Made by a program: the position numbers and the translations under genes | Notes under the pieces: generated by a model | Seen by the model: only the letters and a program-made list of their open reading frames with translations | The model's database searches: none | Told to the model about the DNA's origin: nothing | Shown here: positions 26,618-35,373 of the stretch, in pieces | Layout: each line of letters opens with the position of its first letter | How positions within the stretch are numbered: the stretch's first letter is position 1 | Source: Nocardioides litoris | GTDB taxonomy: Bacteria; Actinomycetota; Actinomycetes; Propionibacteriales; Nocardioidaceae | Length of the DNA stretch: 64,000 bases | Direction: 5' to 3' | NCBI RefSeq assembly: GCF_006346315.1 | Contig: NZ_VDMR01000002.1 | Span: forward strand, 558,001 to 622,000

Positions 26618-27777
26618 GCAGCACGTTCACCGAGTCCGAGGAGCGCCAGGAGCTGCGCCGCCAGGTCGCCAAGCTGGCTGGCAAGTACGGCCGGGAGTGG
26701 TTCACCGCCAAGGCGCGCGCCGGCGAGAAGACGACCGACCTCTGGATGGAGATCGGCAAGAACGGCTACCTCGGCATCAACATCCCCGAGGAGTACGGCG
26801 GCGGGGGCGGCGGCATCGGCGACATCGCCGCGGTCTGCGAGGAGCTGGCCGCGCAGGGCTGCCCGCTGCTGCTGATGGTCGTCAGCCCGGCGATCTGCGG
26901 CACCGTGATCGCCAAGTACGGTACCGAGGCGCAGAAGCAGAAGTGGCTGCCCGGCCTGTGCGACGGCACCGGCACGATGGCCTTCGCCATCACCGAGCCC
27001 GACGCCGGCACCAACACCCACAACATCACCACGACCGCCCGCAGGGACGGCGACGAGTGGGTCCTGTCCGGCCAGAAGATCTGGATCTCCGGCGTCGACG
27101 AGGCCGACAACGTGCTCGTCGTCGCCCGCACCGAGGACGCCAGGACCGGCAAGCTCAAGCCGGTGCTCCTGGTCGTGCCGACCGACGCCCCGGGCTTCGA
27201 ACACCACCACATCCCGGTCGAGATGGTCTCGCCCGAGAAGCAGTTCCAGGTCTTCCTCGACGACGTCCGGCTGCCCGCCGACGCCCTCGTCGGCGACGAG
27301 AACGGCGGCCTCGTCCAGCTCTTCGCCGGCCTCAACCCCGAGCGCATCATGGCCGCCTCCTTCTCCCTCGGCCTGGCCCGCCACGCGCTGGAGAAGGCCA
27401 CGGCGTACGCGAAGGAGCGCACGGTCTTCAAGGCCCCCATCGGCTCCCACCAGGCCATCGCCCACCCGCTGGCCCAGAGCCACATCGAGATCGAGATGGC
27501 CCGGCTGATGACCCAGAAGGCCGCGGCCCTGTACGACGCCGGCGACGAGGCCGCCGCCGGCGAGGCCGCCAACATGGCCAAGTACGCCGCCGCCGAGGCC
27601 GCCTGCGACGCCGTCGACCGCGCTGTGCAGACCCACGGCGGCTTCGGCGCCAGCCAGGAGTACGGCATGGCCGGCCTGCTCGTCGCCACCCGCGTCGGCC
27701 GCATCGCCCCCGTCAGCCGCGAGATGATCCTCAACTTCGTGGCGATGCACTCCCTGGGGCTGCCCAAGTCCTACTGA
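26614..27777 (+). CDS. Acyl-CoA dehydrogenase
   Basis: This 387-residue enzyme has the acyl-CoA dehydrogenase motifs AFAITEPDAGTN, SGQKIWISGVDEADN and a C-terminal VQTHGGFGASQEYGMAGLL. The residue pattern around GFGASQEYGM differs from the first dehydrogenase of the operon, so the two probably act on different chain lengths or at different steps. ATG 26614 overlaps the carboxylase stop (ATGA), with GGAGGAGAA just before it. It is the last gene of the operon; a strong hairpin follows 11 bases downstream. Confidence 0.9.
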   Translation: MSSTFTESEERQELRRQVAKLAGKYGREWFTAKARAGEKTTDLWMEIGKNGYLGINIPEEYGGGGGGIGDIAAVCEELAAQGCPLLLMVVSPAICGTVIAKYGTEAQKQKWLPGLCDGTGTMAFAITEPDAGTNTHNITTTARRDGDEWVLSGQKIWISGVDEADNVLVVARTEDARTGKLKPVLLVVPTDAPGFEHHHIPVEMVSPEKQFQVFLDDVRLPADALVGDENGGLVQLFAGLNPERIMAASFSLGLARHALEKATAYAKERTVFKAPIGSHQAIAHPLAQSHIEIEMARLMTQKAAALYDAGDEAAAGEAANMAKYAAAEAACDAVDRAVQTHGGFGASQEYGMAGLLVATRVGRIAPVSREMILNFVAMHSLGLPKSY

Positions 27778-27788
27778 GTGGCGCGTCG

Positions 27789-27826
27789 CGCGCTGGCCCG
27801 TCGTAGGTCTACGACGGGTCAGCGCG
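27789..27826 (+). terminator. Terminator of the TetR-carboxylase operon
   Basis: CGCGCTGGCCCGTCGTAG and CTACGACGGGTCAGCGCG pair at 17 of 18 positions with a two-base loop, starting 11 bases past the stop. Confidence 0.8.
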
Positions 27827-27962
27827 GCTGGTGCCCGGCCGGGCCGACACCGTAGATCGCCTGGCAGTTCGAGCCCGCCTCCCCGCGACACGCCGACGAC
27901 ACGCCGGGACGGCGGCACCTCGCCCGCCGTTGTGCCAGTCCGTCTCCGGAGCACCCGGGCGA

Positions 27963-27968
27963 TAGCCT
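27963..27968 (+). promoter_or_regulatory. Leaderless -10 element (TAGCCT)
   Basis: TAGCCT ends 6 bases before ATG 27975 of the YihY/BrkB gene. No convincing -35. Confidence 0.4.
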
Positions 27969-27974
27969 CGCCGC

Positions 27975-29018
27975 ATGGGTGTCGTCAGCGTCGTCGACCG
28001 CACCCAACGCAGGCGGACGATCATCGGGTTCCCGCTGGCGGTCATCTACAAGTTCTTCGACGACCAGGGCAACTACCTCGCGGCGGCCATCAGCTACTAC
28101 GCGTTCGTCGCGATCTTCCCGCTGCTGCTGCTCGCCTCGTCCATCTTCGGCTTCATCCTGCAGGGCAACTCCGAGCTGCAGGACCAGGTGCTCAACTCCG
28201 CGCTGCGGCAGTTCCCCATCGTGGGGGAGGAGCTGGGGCGGCCGGAGGGCCTGCAGGGGTCGACGGGCGCGGTGGTGGCCGGGTCCATCGCCGCGACGTA
28301 CGGCGCGCTCGGGCTCGGGCAGGCCATCCAGAACCTGATGGCCACGGCCTGGGCGATCCCGCGCAACAGCCGCCCCAACCCGATCCTCCTGCGGGTCAAG
28401 AGCCTGCTGCTGCTGATGTTCGCCGGCCTGTCGGTCATCGCGGTGTCGGTGATCTCGGCGCTCGGGTCCAACACCGAGGTCTTCGGCACCGGCATCAACA
28501 CCACCATCCGGCTCGTCATCCAGGCGACGACGGTCCTCGTGGTGGGGTTGGTGCTGACGGTGCTGATGCGCTTCGCCTCCGCGCGCAGCCACCGCATCAC
28601 CCGCGCCGCACCGGGGGCGTTCACGGTGGCGCTGCTGTGGCAGCTGCTGCAGTACATCGGCACCCTCTACGTCACCAACGTCATCACCGGCGCGCAGTCG
28701 GTCAACCAGACGTTCGCCTTCGTCCTCGGGCTCATCGGCCTCATCTACATCGCCGCGGTCATGGCCATCATCGGCGTCGAGGTCAACGTCGTGCTCGCTC
28801 GGCGCCTGTGGCCGCGCGCCCTGCTCACGCCGTTCACCGATGCCGTCGACCTCACCGAGGCCGACCGGCGGGCCTACGCGATGTACGCCCAGATGCAGCG
28901 GCACAAGGGGTTCGAGACGGTCACCGTCCGGTTCGACGGCCGCGACGGCGGGACCCACGAGATCGTCCTCGAGCCCGACCAGAAGAGCGCCGAGCTGGAG
29001 CCGTTCCGCGAGGGGTGA
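27975..29018 (+). CDS. YihY/virulence factor BrkB family membrane protein
   Basis: This 347-residue inner-membrane protein has the family start (FFDDQGNYLAAAISYYAFVAIFPLLLLASSIFGF) and about six transmembrane segments up to residue 285. A charged cytoplasmic tail of about 60 residues follows (EADRRAYAMYAQMQRHKGFETVTVRFDGRDG). The family was long called RNase BN in error; members are thought to be transporters or lipid/envelope proteins, without a settled function. It is a single gene with its own -10 element, and converges on the serine hydrolase operon. Confidence 0.85.
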   Translation: MGVVSVVDRTQRRRTIIGFPLAVIYKFFDDQGNYLAAAISYYAFVAIFPLLLLASSIFGFILQGNSELQDQVLNSALRQFPIVGEELGRPEGLQGSTGAVVAGSIAATYGALGLGQAIQNLMATAWAIPRNSRPNPILLRVKSLLLLMFAGLSVIAVSVISALGSNTEVFGTGINTTIRLVIQATTVLVVGLVLTVLMRFASARSHRITRAAPGAFTVALLWQLLQYIGTLYVTNVITGAQSVNQTFAFVLGLIGLIYIAAVMAIIGVEVNVVLARRLWPRALLTPFTDAVDLTEADRRAYAMYAQMQRHKGFETVTVRFDGRDGGTHEIVLEPDQKSAELEPFREG

Positions 29019-29093
29019 CCGGGCGCGCCCTAGCCCGTCCTAGTCACACCGGACCAGCCCGAACGGGCCGTACCGCCGGGGCAGGAGCGGCCT

Positions 29094-29220
29094 CTAGTGT
29101 CTTCCCGACGGCCCTGGGGAGAGTCGTCACAAGGGAGGGAGTACCGCGTTCGCGCGGCACCCCGCAGCCCGGTCCGGACCTAGCCGGCCTGGGATGGACG
29201 CCGGCTCGGGCCGGCCGTCC
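29094..29220 (+). ncRNA. Possible small RNA in a convergent gap
   Basis: The 218-base gap between two convergent genes should need no promoter, yet TAGTGT (29094-29099) looks like a local -10. Downstream is a UUCG-tetraloop hairpin, CCGCG-TTCG-CGCGG (about 29143-29156). The end is a GC-rich terminator-like stem, GGACGCCGGC-TCGG-GCCGGCCGTCC (29196-29220), with one bulge. There is no reading frame of note and no good -35. This could equally be only a terminator region. Confidence 0.25.
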
Positions 29221-29236
29221 GACGTCGCCGCCCCGC

Positions 29237-29953
29237 TCAGACGAGGGCGGCGACCTCCGCGCCCACCTCGCGCAGCCGCGGCACGAGCTCGGCCGGGTCA
29301 CCCCGCCCCAGCACCGCGTACGCCGCCGTGCGGGTCGGACCGGTCACGAGCCCGACGTCGCAGCGCACGTCCTCGTCCGCCCCGGTCTTGCCCCGCGCCG
29401 CGGCGTCGACGACGAGCGGGTCGCGGCCCAGCGGCGCCAGGACCAGGGAGTGGTCGACCCCGGCGGCGAGCCACCCCAGCAGCCGGTCGGCCGCGGCGGC
29501 CGACGGCCACTCCCGCCGGTGCACGGCGGAGAGCAGCTCGGCCCAGCCGCGCGCCGTGCCGGTGCTGAGGGTCGGCGGGTCGACCGGCCCTCGGGCGTCG
29601 CGCACCACGTCGTGCAGCGCGAGGTCGCCGACCGGGTCGGGGAGGCCGAGCCGGTCGAGGAGCACGTTGGTGGCCAGGTTGTCGCTGACCGCGGCCACGA
29701 GCAGGGCGACGTCGGCGACCGGCAGCGCGTCGACCGCCATCAAGTGCCACAGTCCCGAGTCGGCCACCGGGGCCACGGCGCGCCGGTCGAGCAGGTCGGA
29801 GGGGGCCAACGCCCCCGACTCGAGCGCGACGGCGACCGACCCCAGCAGCAGCACCTTGCCGACGCTGGCCGTCGGCTGCTCCCGGTCGGCGTCGGCGGTG
29901 GCCAGGACCTCGCCGGTCCCGGCGTCGACGACGTGGAGGGAGACCTCAGGCAC
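29237..29953 (-). CDS. Serine hydrolase, class A beta-lactamase fold
   Basis: This 238-residue protein has the three active-site motifs of the penicillin-recognising fold: Ser30-Val-Gly-Lys33 (SxxK), Ser90-Asp-Asn92 (SDN) and Lys189-Thr-Gly191 (KTG). The loop that normally carries the deacylating Glu166 (ExxLN) is replaced by a short Gly/Pro-rich stretch, and there is no signal peptide with the GTG start at 29953. It is therefore unlikely to be a secreted beta-lactamase. An esterase or peptidase role is more likely. Its start overlaps the end of the DUF1295 gene by eight bases, making it the last gene of the sigK-type operon. An upstream start at 30013 in the same frame would not add a signal peptide. 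Confidence 0.78.
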   Translation of the reverse strand: MPEVSLHVVDAGTGEVLATADADREQPTASVGKVLLLGSVAVALESGALAPSDLLDRRAVAPVADSGLWHLMAVDALPVADVALLVAAVSDNLATNVLLDRLGLPDPVGDLALHDVVRDARGPVDPPTLSTGTARGWAELLSAVHRREWPSAAAADRLLGWLAAGVDHSLVLAPLGRDPLVVDAAARGKTGADEDVRCDVGLVTGPTRTAAYAVLGRGDPAELVPRLREVGAEVAALV

Positions 29954-30761
29954 GGCGCGGCGGCCGCGGGAAGAACAGCGGCACGCGGGCGGCGTACTCG
30001 TCCCAGCCGTCACGCTGCGACATCGTCTTCTCCAGCAGCTTGGCGCCGGTGACGTTGCGGATGAAGAACGTCATGGCCACCGGGCAGAGCACGGTGACCA
30101 GGCCGACCAGCCAGCCCGAGGCGAGGCCGCCGACCAGCCACAGGCCCCACCAGACCGTGGCGTCGCCGAAGTAGTTGGGGTGGCGGGTCCAGGCCCACAG
30201 GCCCTGGTCCATGACCGGCGGCCGCTGCTCCTTCGGCTTCGCCTTGTACTCCTTCAGCTGCCGGTCGCCGACGGTCTCGAAGAAGAACCCGATGCCGAAG
30301 ACGACCAGGCCGAGCACGACGAACGGCCACAGCTCGACGTCCTGGAAGACACCGAGGGCCACCGGCAGGGCCACGAACCACTGCGCCACCCCCTGGTTGA
30401 CCAGGACCCGGCGCGCGACGGTGCCGATGCCGACCTCGGAGACCGGGCCGCCGAGCATCTCGGCGTACCGCGGGTCCTCCTTGCCCTGGTGCTCCCCGGA
30501 CGCACGGCTGCGGACGTGCCAGGCCAGCCGGCCGCCCCACACCGCGACGAGCACGACGAGGAGCACCGTGCGCCAGGCGTCGCCCGCCCCGACCGAGAGC
30601 GACACCGCGCCGGTGATGACGGCGACCGCGACGAACCCCGCACCCCAGGTGATGTCGACGACCGCGGCCTTGTCGAGCTGCTGGATGCGGACCGCGGTGA
30701 TCGCCATGCCGGCGACCACCGTCAGCAGCGAGACGACGAGCGCGAGGAACCAGTAGTCCAT
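29946..30761 (-). CDS. DUF1295 membrane protein (steroid 5-alpha-reductase-like fold)
   Basis: This 271-residue membrane protein has about seven hydrophobic segments and the DUF1295/ICMT-like C-terminal motif GLWAWTRHPNYFGDATVWWGLWL, which binds a nicotinamide or SAM-like cofactor in related enzymes. In Mycobacterium the equivalent gene (Rv0446c) lies next to sigK and ufaA1. It probably reduces or modifies a membrane lipid; a role in finishing methyl-branched or cyclopropane fatty acids is an inference from the neighbours. It lies 39 bases after the second methyltransferase gene. Confidence 0.82.
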   Translation of the reverse strand: MDYWFLALVVSLLTVVAGMAITAVRIQQLDKAAVVDITWGAGFVAVAVITGAVSLSVGAGDAWRTVLLVVLVAVWGGRLAWHVRSRASGEHQGKEDPRYAEMLGGPVSEVGIGTVARRVLVNQGVAQWFVALPVALGVFQDVELWPFVVLGLVVFGIGFFFETVGDRQLKEYKAKPKEQRPPVMDQGLWAWTRHPNYFGDATVWWGLWLVGGLASGWLVGLVTVLCPVAMTFFIRNVTGAKLLEKTMSQRDGWDEYAARVPLFFPRPPRRA

Positions 30762-30800
30762 GGTCTCGAGTCTCCCCCAGGCGCTCTCACCCCTGCGGGG

Positions 30801-32111
30801 TCAGAAGGCCCGCTGCAGCGGCAGGTCGTGGGGCCCGCCGGGGCGGACCATCAGGATCTGGTCGACACCCATCCGACCGTCGCGGAAGGCCATGGAGCCA
30901 CCGACGAGGTAGAGCTCCCAGACCCGGTAGACCTCCTCGCCGAGCAGCTCGACGAGACGGTCGCGGTTGGCCCGGAAGTTGTCCAGCCAGCCGGCGACGG
31001 TGAGCACGTAGTGCTCGCGCAGCGCGTGCACGTCGCGCACCTCGAGCCCGCCCTCCTCGAGCATGGCCACGGTCTCGCCGACCGGGCGCATGTACATGTC
31101 GGGGGCGATGAAGGACTCGATGAACGGGCCGCCGCCGGGCCACTTGCCGGTGCGCGACATCTGCTGCACCAGCACCCGGCCGCCGGGCTTGACCGAGCGG
31201 CGCAGGACCTCGGCGTACGTCGGGTAGTTCTTCTGCCCGACGTGCTCACCCATCTCGATCGAGGACACGGCGTCGAAGTGGTCGCGCTCGGGGACCTCGC
31301 GGTAGTCCTGCAGCCGGATCTCGACGCGGTCCTGCAGGCCACGCTCGGCGATGCGGTCGTCGATGAACTTCTTCTGCTCCGCCGCGATGGTGACCCCGAC
31401 GACGCGGGCGCCGAACCTCTCCGCCGCGCGCAGCGACATCGAGCCCCAGCCGCAGCCGACGTCGAGGAGCGTGGAGCCCTCGCGCAGGCCGAGCTTGGTG
31501 CAGACGAGGTCGAGCTTGGCCTCCTGGGCCTCCTGCAGCGGCTGCTCCGGCGAGGAGTGGTAGCCGCTGGAGTAGGCCATGTTCGGCTCGAGGATCAGCG
31601 AGTAGAACTCGTTGGAGAGGTCGTAGTGGTGGCTGATCGCGCGGCGGTCGCGCAGCGCGGAGTGCAGCCGGCCGCGGATGCGGGCCTGCGAGGCGGGCGG
31701 GGCTGGCGGGCGGCTGATCGCGCCGAGGTCGACCGCGGCGCGCACGGCCTTGACCAGCGCGGCGGGCGTGGGCCGCGGCGTGCCGGAGAGCCCGCGCTCC
31801 CGGGCCACGGCGAAGGCGTAGGTCAGCGCCTTGTCGAGGTCCCAGCCGTCGACCTCGGGCACGTCGAGCTCGCCGGTGACGTAGGCCTGGGCGGCGCCGA
31901 GCTCGCCCGGGTGCCACAGCAGCCGGCGTACGGCGTCGACCGAGCGGAGCACGACGAGCGGGCCGTCGGCGGAACCGGCCTCCGAGCCGTCCCAGGCCCG
32001 CAGCCGCACCGGCAGCTCGCCGCCGACGAACGGCTCGAGGGCCTCGGCGAGCTGCGCCGCGACGCCGCCGGAGTGCCCGCGCGTGGTGGTGGAGTGCTGG
32101 GTGCTGGTCAT
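30801..32111 (-). CDS. Cyclopropane-fatty-acid-synthase-type methyltransferase, second copy
   Basis: This 436-residue enzyme has an N-terminal substrate-binding domain (about 150 residues) and a SAM methyltransferase domain with the motif LLDVGCGWGSMSLRAAERFG. ISHHYDLSNEFYSLILEPNMAYSSGY and SSIEMGEHVGQKNYPTY are the landmarks of cyclopropane synthases. It transfers a methylene or methyl group from SAM to an unsaturated acyl chain of a phospholipid. Related to UfaA1 and to the BfaB/TmsB enzymes that make 10-methyl fatty acids such as tuberculostearic acid. ATG 32111 overlaps the preceding gene by four bases. The pair of non-identical copies is notable. Confidence 0.88.
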   Translation of the reverse strand: MTSTQHSTTTRGHSGGVAAQLAEALEPFVGGELPVRLRAWDGSEAGSADGPLVVLRSVDAVRRLLWHPGELGAAQAYVTGELDVPEVDGWDLDKALTYAFAVARERGLSGTPRPTPAALVKAVRAAVDLGAISRPPAPPASQARIRGRLHSALRDRRAISHHYDLSNEFYSLILEPNMAYSSGYHSSPEQPLQEAQEAKLDLVCTKLGLREGSTLLDVGCGWGSMSLRAAERFGARVVGVTIAAEQKKFIDDRIAERGLQDRVEIRLQDYREVPERDHFDAVSSIEMGEHVGQKNYPTYAEVLRRSVKPGGRVLVQQMSRTGKWPGGGPFIESFIAPDMYMRPVGETVAMLEEGGLEVRDVHALREHYVLTVAGWLDNFRANRDRLVELLGEEVYRVWELYLVGGSMAFRDGRMGVDQILMVRPGGPHDLPLQRAF

Positions 32112-33370
32112 GCGGGGTCCCTCGTGAAGGTCAGCTGGTTGACGTCGATGTAGCCGGAGGCGAAGCCGGCGCGGCTGTACTCCAGGTAGAAGTGCCACAT
32201 CCGCAGGAACGTCTCGTCGAAGCCGAGCTCGAGCACCCGCGACGACGCGGCGAGGAACGCCTCGTTCCACAGCTGGAGCGTGCGGGCGTAGTGCTGCCCC
32301 ATCGAGTACGCCGGCCGCATGCGCAGCGCGGTGTGCTCGCGGGTGATCTCGTCGACGACCTGCACCGAGGGCAGGAAGCCGCCGGGGAAGATGTACTTGT
32401 TGATCCAGGTGTAGGTGTTGCGGGTGGCCAGCATCCGGTCGTGCGGCATCGTGATGGCCTGGATGGCGACCCGGCCGCCGGGGGCGAGCACGCGGTCGAT
32501 GGTCTCGAAGTAGGCCGGCCAGTACTGCCAGCCCACGGCCTCGATCATCTCGACCGAGACGACGGCGTCGAAACGGCCGACGACGTCGCGGTAGTCGCAG
32601 ATCTCGATCGAGCAGGCGCGGGGGTCCCAGCCCTCCCGCTCGGCCGCCTCGGCGATGCGCTCGTCGGCCAGGGCCTTCTGCTCCACCGAGAGGGTCAGCG
32701 AGGTGGTGGTGGCCCCGCGGCGGGCGGCCCGGATGCACAGCTCCCCCCATCCCGACCCGATCTCGAGCACGCGTGAACCGGGGCCGACGCCGGCCTCGTC
32801 GAGCAGCCGCTCGATCTTGCGGCCCTGGGCCTCCTCGAGCGCCGCGGCCGGCGCCGCGTGCGGGTCGCCCTCGAAGAGCGCCGAGGAGTAGGTCAGCGTC
32901 GGGTCGAGGAACAGCCGGAAGAGGTCGTTGGACAGGTCGTAGTGGTGGGCGATGTTGCTGCGGGAGTTCTTGGTGCTGCTGCGCTGGGTGCGCGGGGGCC
33001 GCTTGGCCACCACGGCGCGGAACTTCTGCAGCGACGCCGGCACCAGGTCGGCCATCTCGGCCGCGAGCACCTGCAGGAACCCGCCCAGGTCCTCGGCGTC
33101 CCAGGCGCCGGTCAGGTAGGCCTCGCCGAACCCGATCAGCTGGTGGCGCCCGATGCGGAGGAAGAACTCCTCGGGCCGGTGGATGACCATGACGGGGCCG
33201 CCGCGGCCCCACGTGTCGTCACCGCACACGACGGTGACGTCGAGACGGCCGACGGCGCCGATGAACAGGCGGCGCGCGATGCGGGCGGAGAAGCGGGACC
33301 GGGGGCCGGAGGGCACCACGTCGAGCCCGGGCCAGTGGTTGGCGCTGAGGCGCTCGGTCGCGACGGTCAT
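32108..33370 (-). CDS. Cyclopropane-fatty-acid-synthase-type methyltransferase, first copy
   Basis: This 420-residue enzyme has the same domain order as its neighbour (NIAHHYDLSNDLFRLFLDPTLTYSSALF, VLEIGSGWGELCIRAARRG, VVSVEMIEAVGWQYWPAYFETI, INKYIFPGGFLPS). The VSVEMIEAVGxxY pattern matches mycobacterial UfaA1 (Rv0447c) better than the second copy does. Likely makes methyl-branched or cyclopropane acyl chains in the inner membrane lipids. ATG 33370 starts MTVATERLSANHWPG; it overlaps the fusion gene upstream by four bases (ATGA). Confidence 0.9.
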   Translation of the reverse strand: MTVATERLSANHWPGLDVVPSGPRSRFSARIARRLFIGAVGRLDVTVVCGDDTWGRGGPVMVIHRPEEFFLRIGRHQLIGFGEAYLTGAWDAEDLGGFLQVLAAEMADLVPASLQKFRAVVAKRPPRTQRSSTKNSRSNIAHHYDLSNDLFRLFLDPTLTYSSALFEGDPHAAPAAALEEAQGRKIERLLDEAGVGPGSRVLEIGSGWGELCIRAARRGATTTSLTLSVEQKALADERIAEAAEREGWDPRACSIEICDYRDVVGRFDAVVSVEMIEAVGWQYWPAYFETIDRVLAPGGRVAIQAITMPHDRMLATRNTYTWINKYIFPGGFLPSVQVVDEITREHTALRMRPAYSMGQHYARTLQLWNEAFLAASSRVLELGFDETFLRMWHFYLEYSRAGFASGYIDVNQLTFTRDPA

Positions 33371-35373
33371 GACTGCACCCCTTCCTGGGTGTGGGTGGGC
33401 CGCGGCCGCACCGGGAGACGGCGCGACCACAGCCGGATGCCGTGGGCGCGGATGAGCAGGGAGCCGCGCAGGGCGGCGGGGGCGGCGCGTCGCGGCGTCG
33501 TGCCGGTACGCCGGCCCGCGAGCGTCGCGCTGAACCGCTGGCCGCCGTCGCTGGTCAGCTCGACCACCAGCCGCAGGCCGTCGGCGTCGGTGGGGACGGG
33601 CACGACGAGGTCGTAGTGGCCGTCGGTGCCGTGGAACGGCGAGACGTACATGGCCTTCTCGGTGCGGGCCCGCCCCTGCTCGTCGGCGTGGACGAGGTAG
33701 GCGTGCCGGTCGCCGTAGGTGTTGTGGACCTCGACGACCGTCGCGGCGAGCCGGCCACGCTCGTCGTGGCACCAGAACACCGAGATGGGGTTGAAGCAGT
33801 AGCCGAACGCGCGGGCCTGCGCGGCCATGAAGACCTTGCCGGTGCCGATCTCCACGTCGTGCTGGCGCAGGAAGGCCACCACGTTGGCGCGGATCGAGGT
33901 GTCGGGGTCGCCGAGGTGGTCGCGCGCCTCGAAGCGGGCCAGCTGCCCGTGGTCGGGCAGGTCGTCGAGGTCGACGACCCAGGTGTGCGACCGCAGCCGG
34001 AAGCGGTGGCCGAACGGCTCACGTCGGGTGTGGCTGACCTCGGTGTCGTAGACGCCCGTCGGCACCTGCGGGGTCTCGGCGTGCACCACCAGCGGCCAGT
34101 CGAGGCCGAGCTTGGTGACGGCGGCCAGGCCGGAGCGCGCGCCGTCCTCGTGGAAGCCCCACCCGTGGTAGGCGCCGGCGAAGACGAGGCGCTCGGAGTC
34201 GATCTCGCCGAGCCGCGCCTGCGCGGCCACGGAGACGGGGTTGTAGAGCGGGTGCTCGTAGGCCATCCGGTCGATGACCGTGGCCGGGTCGACGAGGTCG
34301 GTGCCGCCGAGGGTGACGAGGTAGTGCGTGTCGGTGTCGAGCCGCTGCAGCCGGGTCAGGTCGTAGGTGACGACCACGCCGTCGTCGGTCGGCCGCTCGA
34401 CGTCGGCCCCCACGCGCCGGAAGTTCCACGACGCCCAGGCGTCCGACGCGGAGGGCATCAGCGAGGTGTCGGTGTGCAGCGTGGCGGTGTTGGGCGCGTA
34501 GGGCATCGCGGTCAGCAGCTCGCGCTGCAGCGGCGTGGGCTCGGCCAGCATCGAGAGGGCCTGGCTCGGGTGCGTGGCGACCACGACGGCGTCGTACGTC
34601 GCGGTGGCGCCGTTGCTGTCGGTGACCTCGACCCCGTCGGCCGTCTCGAGCACGGAGGTCACCTTGGCGCCGAGGCGCACCTCCTGCACGGCGGCGCCGA
34701 CCTTCTCGACGTAGGACCGGGAACCGCCGGTGACCGTGCGCCACTGGGGGGAGCCGAAGATGCCGAGCATGCCGTGGTGCTCGAGGAAGCGGAACAGGTA
34801 GCGCGCGGGGTAGTCGAGGGAGACCTCGGGGTCGCACGACCAGACGCAGGCCACGACGGGCTCCATGAAGTGCCGCACGAAGTAGCGCGAGAAGTGCCCG
34901 TCGGCCAGGAACTCCCGCAGCGTGCGCTCGTCGTGCTCGACCTCCAGCAGCGCCTTGGCGCGGCGGTGGAAGCGCGGGATCTCGGCTAGCATGGCCAGGT
35001 AGCGCGGGTTGCGGACGTTGGCCGCGGTGGGGAACAGCCCGGTGCGGCCCAGCGCGCCCGCCCACTCGAGGTCGGAGTCGTCGTCGGCGATCGACATCGA
35101 CATCTCCGAGGGCTGCGTGGCCACGCCGAGCTCGGCGAACAGGCGCAGCAGCACCGGGTAGGTGCGTGGGTTGTGCACGATGAAGCCGGTGTCGATGCGC
35201 AGCGTGCGCTGGGAGCCGTCGGCCCGGCGCTCGAGGACGTCGTGGGTGTCGGCGTGGCCGCCGAGCCGGTCGTCGGCCTCGTAGACCGTGACGTGGGCGG
35301 TGCGGGACGCGACGTAGGCAGCGGTGAGCCCCGCGACGCCGGATCCGACGACCGCGATGGTGCGAGCGGACAT
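33367..35373 (-). CDS. FAD-dependent oxidoreductase fused to DUF1365
   Basis: This 668-residue protein joins two usually separate families. Residues about 1-430 form an FAD amine-oxidase-like domain (AVVGSGVAGLTAAYVAS, DRLGGHADTHD, CSCDPEVSLDYPARYLFRFLEHHGML-type middle). Residues about 437-668 are DUF1365 (TGVYDTEVSHTRREPFGHRF, FGYCFNPISVFWCHD, EVHNTYGDRHAYL). In M. tuberculosis these are Rv0449c and Rv0448c, next to ufaA1. Homologues act with the methyltransferase in making methyl-branched, cyclopropane or furan fatty acids (BfaA/TmsA- and Ufa-type systems). The fusion implies that the two activities work as one unit. ATG 35373 overlaps the rskA stop by one base. Confidence 0.88.
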   Translation of the reverse strand: MSARTIAVVGSGVAGLTAAYVASRTAHVTVYEADDRLGGHADTHDVLERRADGSQRTLRIDTGFIVHNPRTYPVLLRLFAELGVATQPSEMSMSIADDDSDLEWAGALGRTGLFPTAANVRNPRYLAMLAEIPRFHRRAKALLEVEHDERTLREFLADGHFSRYFVRHFMEPVVACVWSCDPEVSLDYPARYLFRFLEHHGMLGIFGSPQWRTVTGGSRSYVEKVGAAVQEVRLGAKVTSVLETADGVEVTDSNGATATYDAVVVATHPSQALSMLAEPTPLQRELLTAMPYAPNTATLHTDTSLMPSASDAWASWNFRRVGADVERPTDDGVVVTYDLTRLQRLDTDTHYLVTLGGTDLVDPATVIDRMAYEHPLYNPVSVAAQARLGEIDSERLVFAGAYHGWGFHEDGARSGLAAVTKLGLDWPLVVHAETPQVPTGVYDTEVSHTRREPFGHRFRLRSHTWVVDLDDLPDHGQLARFEARDHLGDPDTSIRANVVAFLRQHDVEIGTGKVFMAAQARAFGYCFNPISVFWCHDERGRLAATVVEVHNTYGDRHAYLVHADEQGRARTEKAMYVSPFHGTDGHYDLVVPVPTDADGLRLVVELTSDGGQRFSATLAGRRTGTTPRRAAPAALRGSLLIRAHGIRLWSRRLPVRPRPTHTQEGVQS

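Noticed and set aside
29094..29220. yybP-ykoY (manganese) riboswitch
   Set aside because: GGGGAGAG and GGGAGTACC resemble the conserved GGGGAGTAG only loosely, the second conserved arm is absent, and no transporter gene follows on the same strand.
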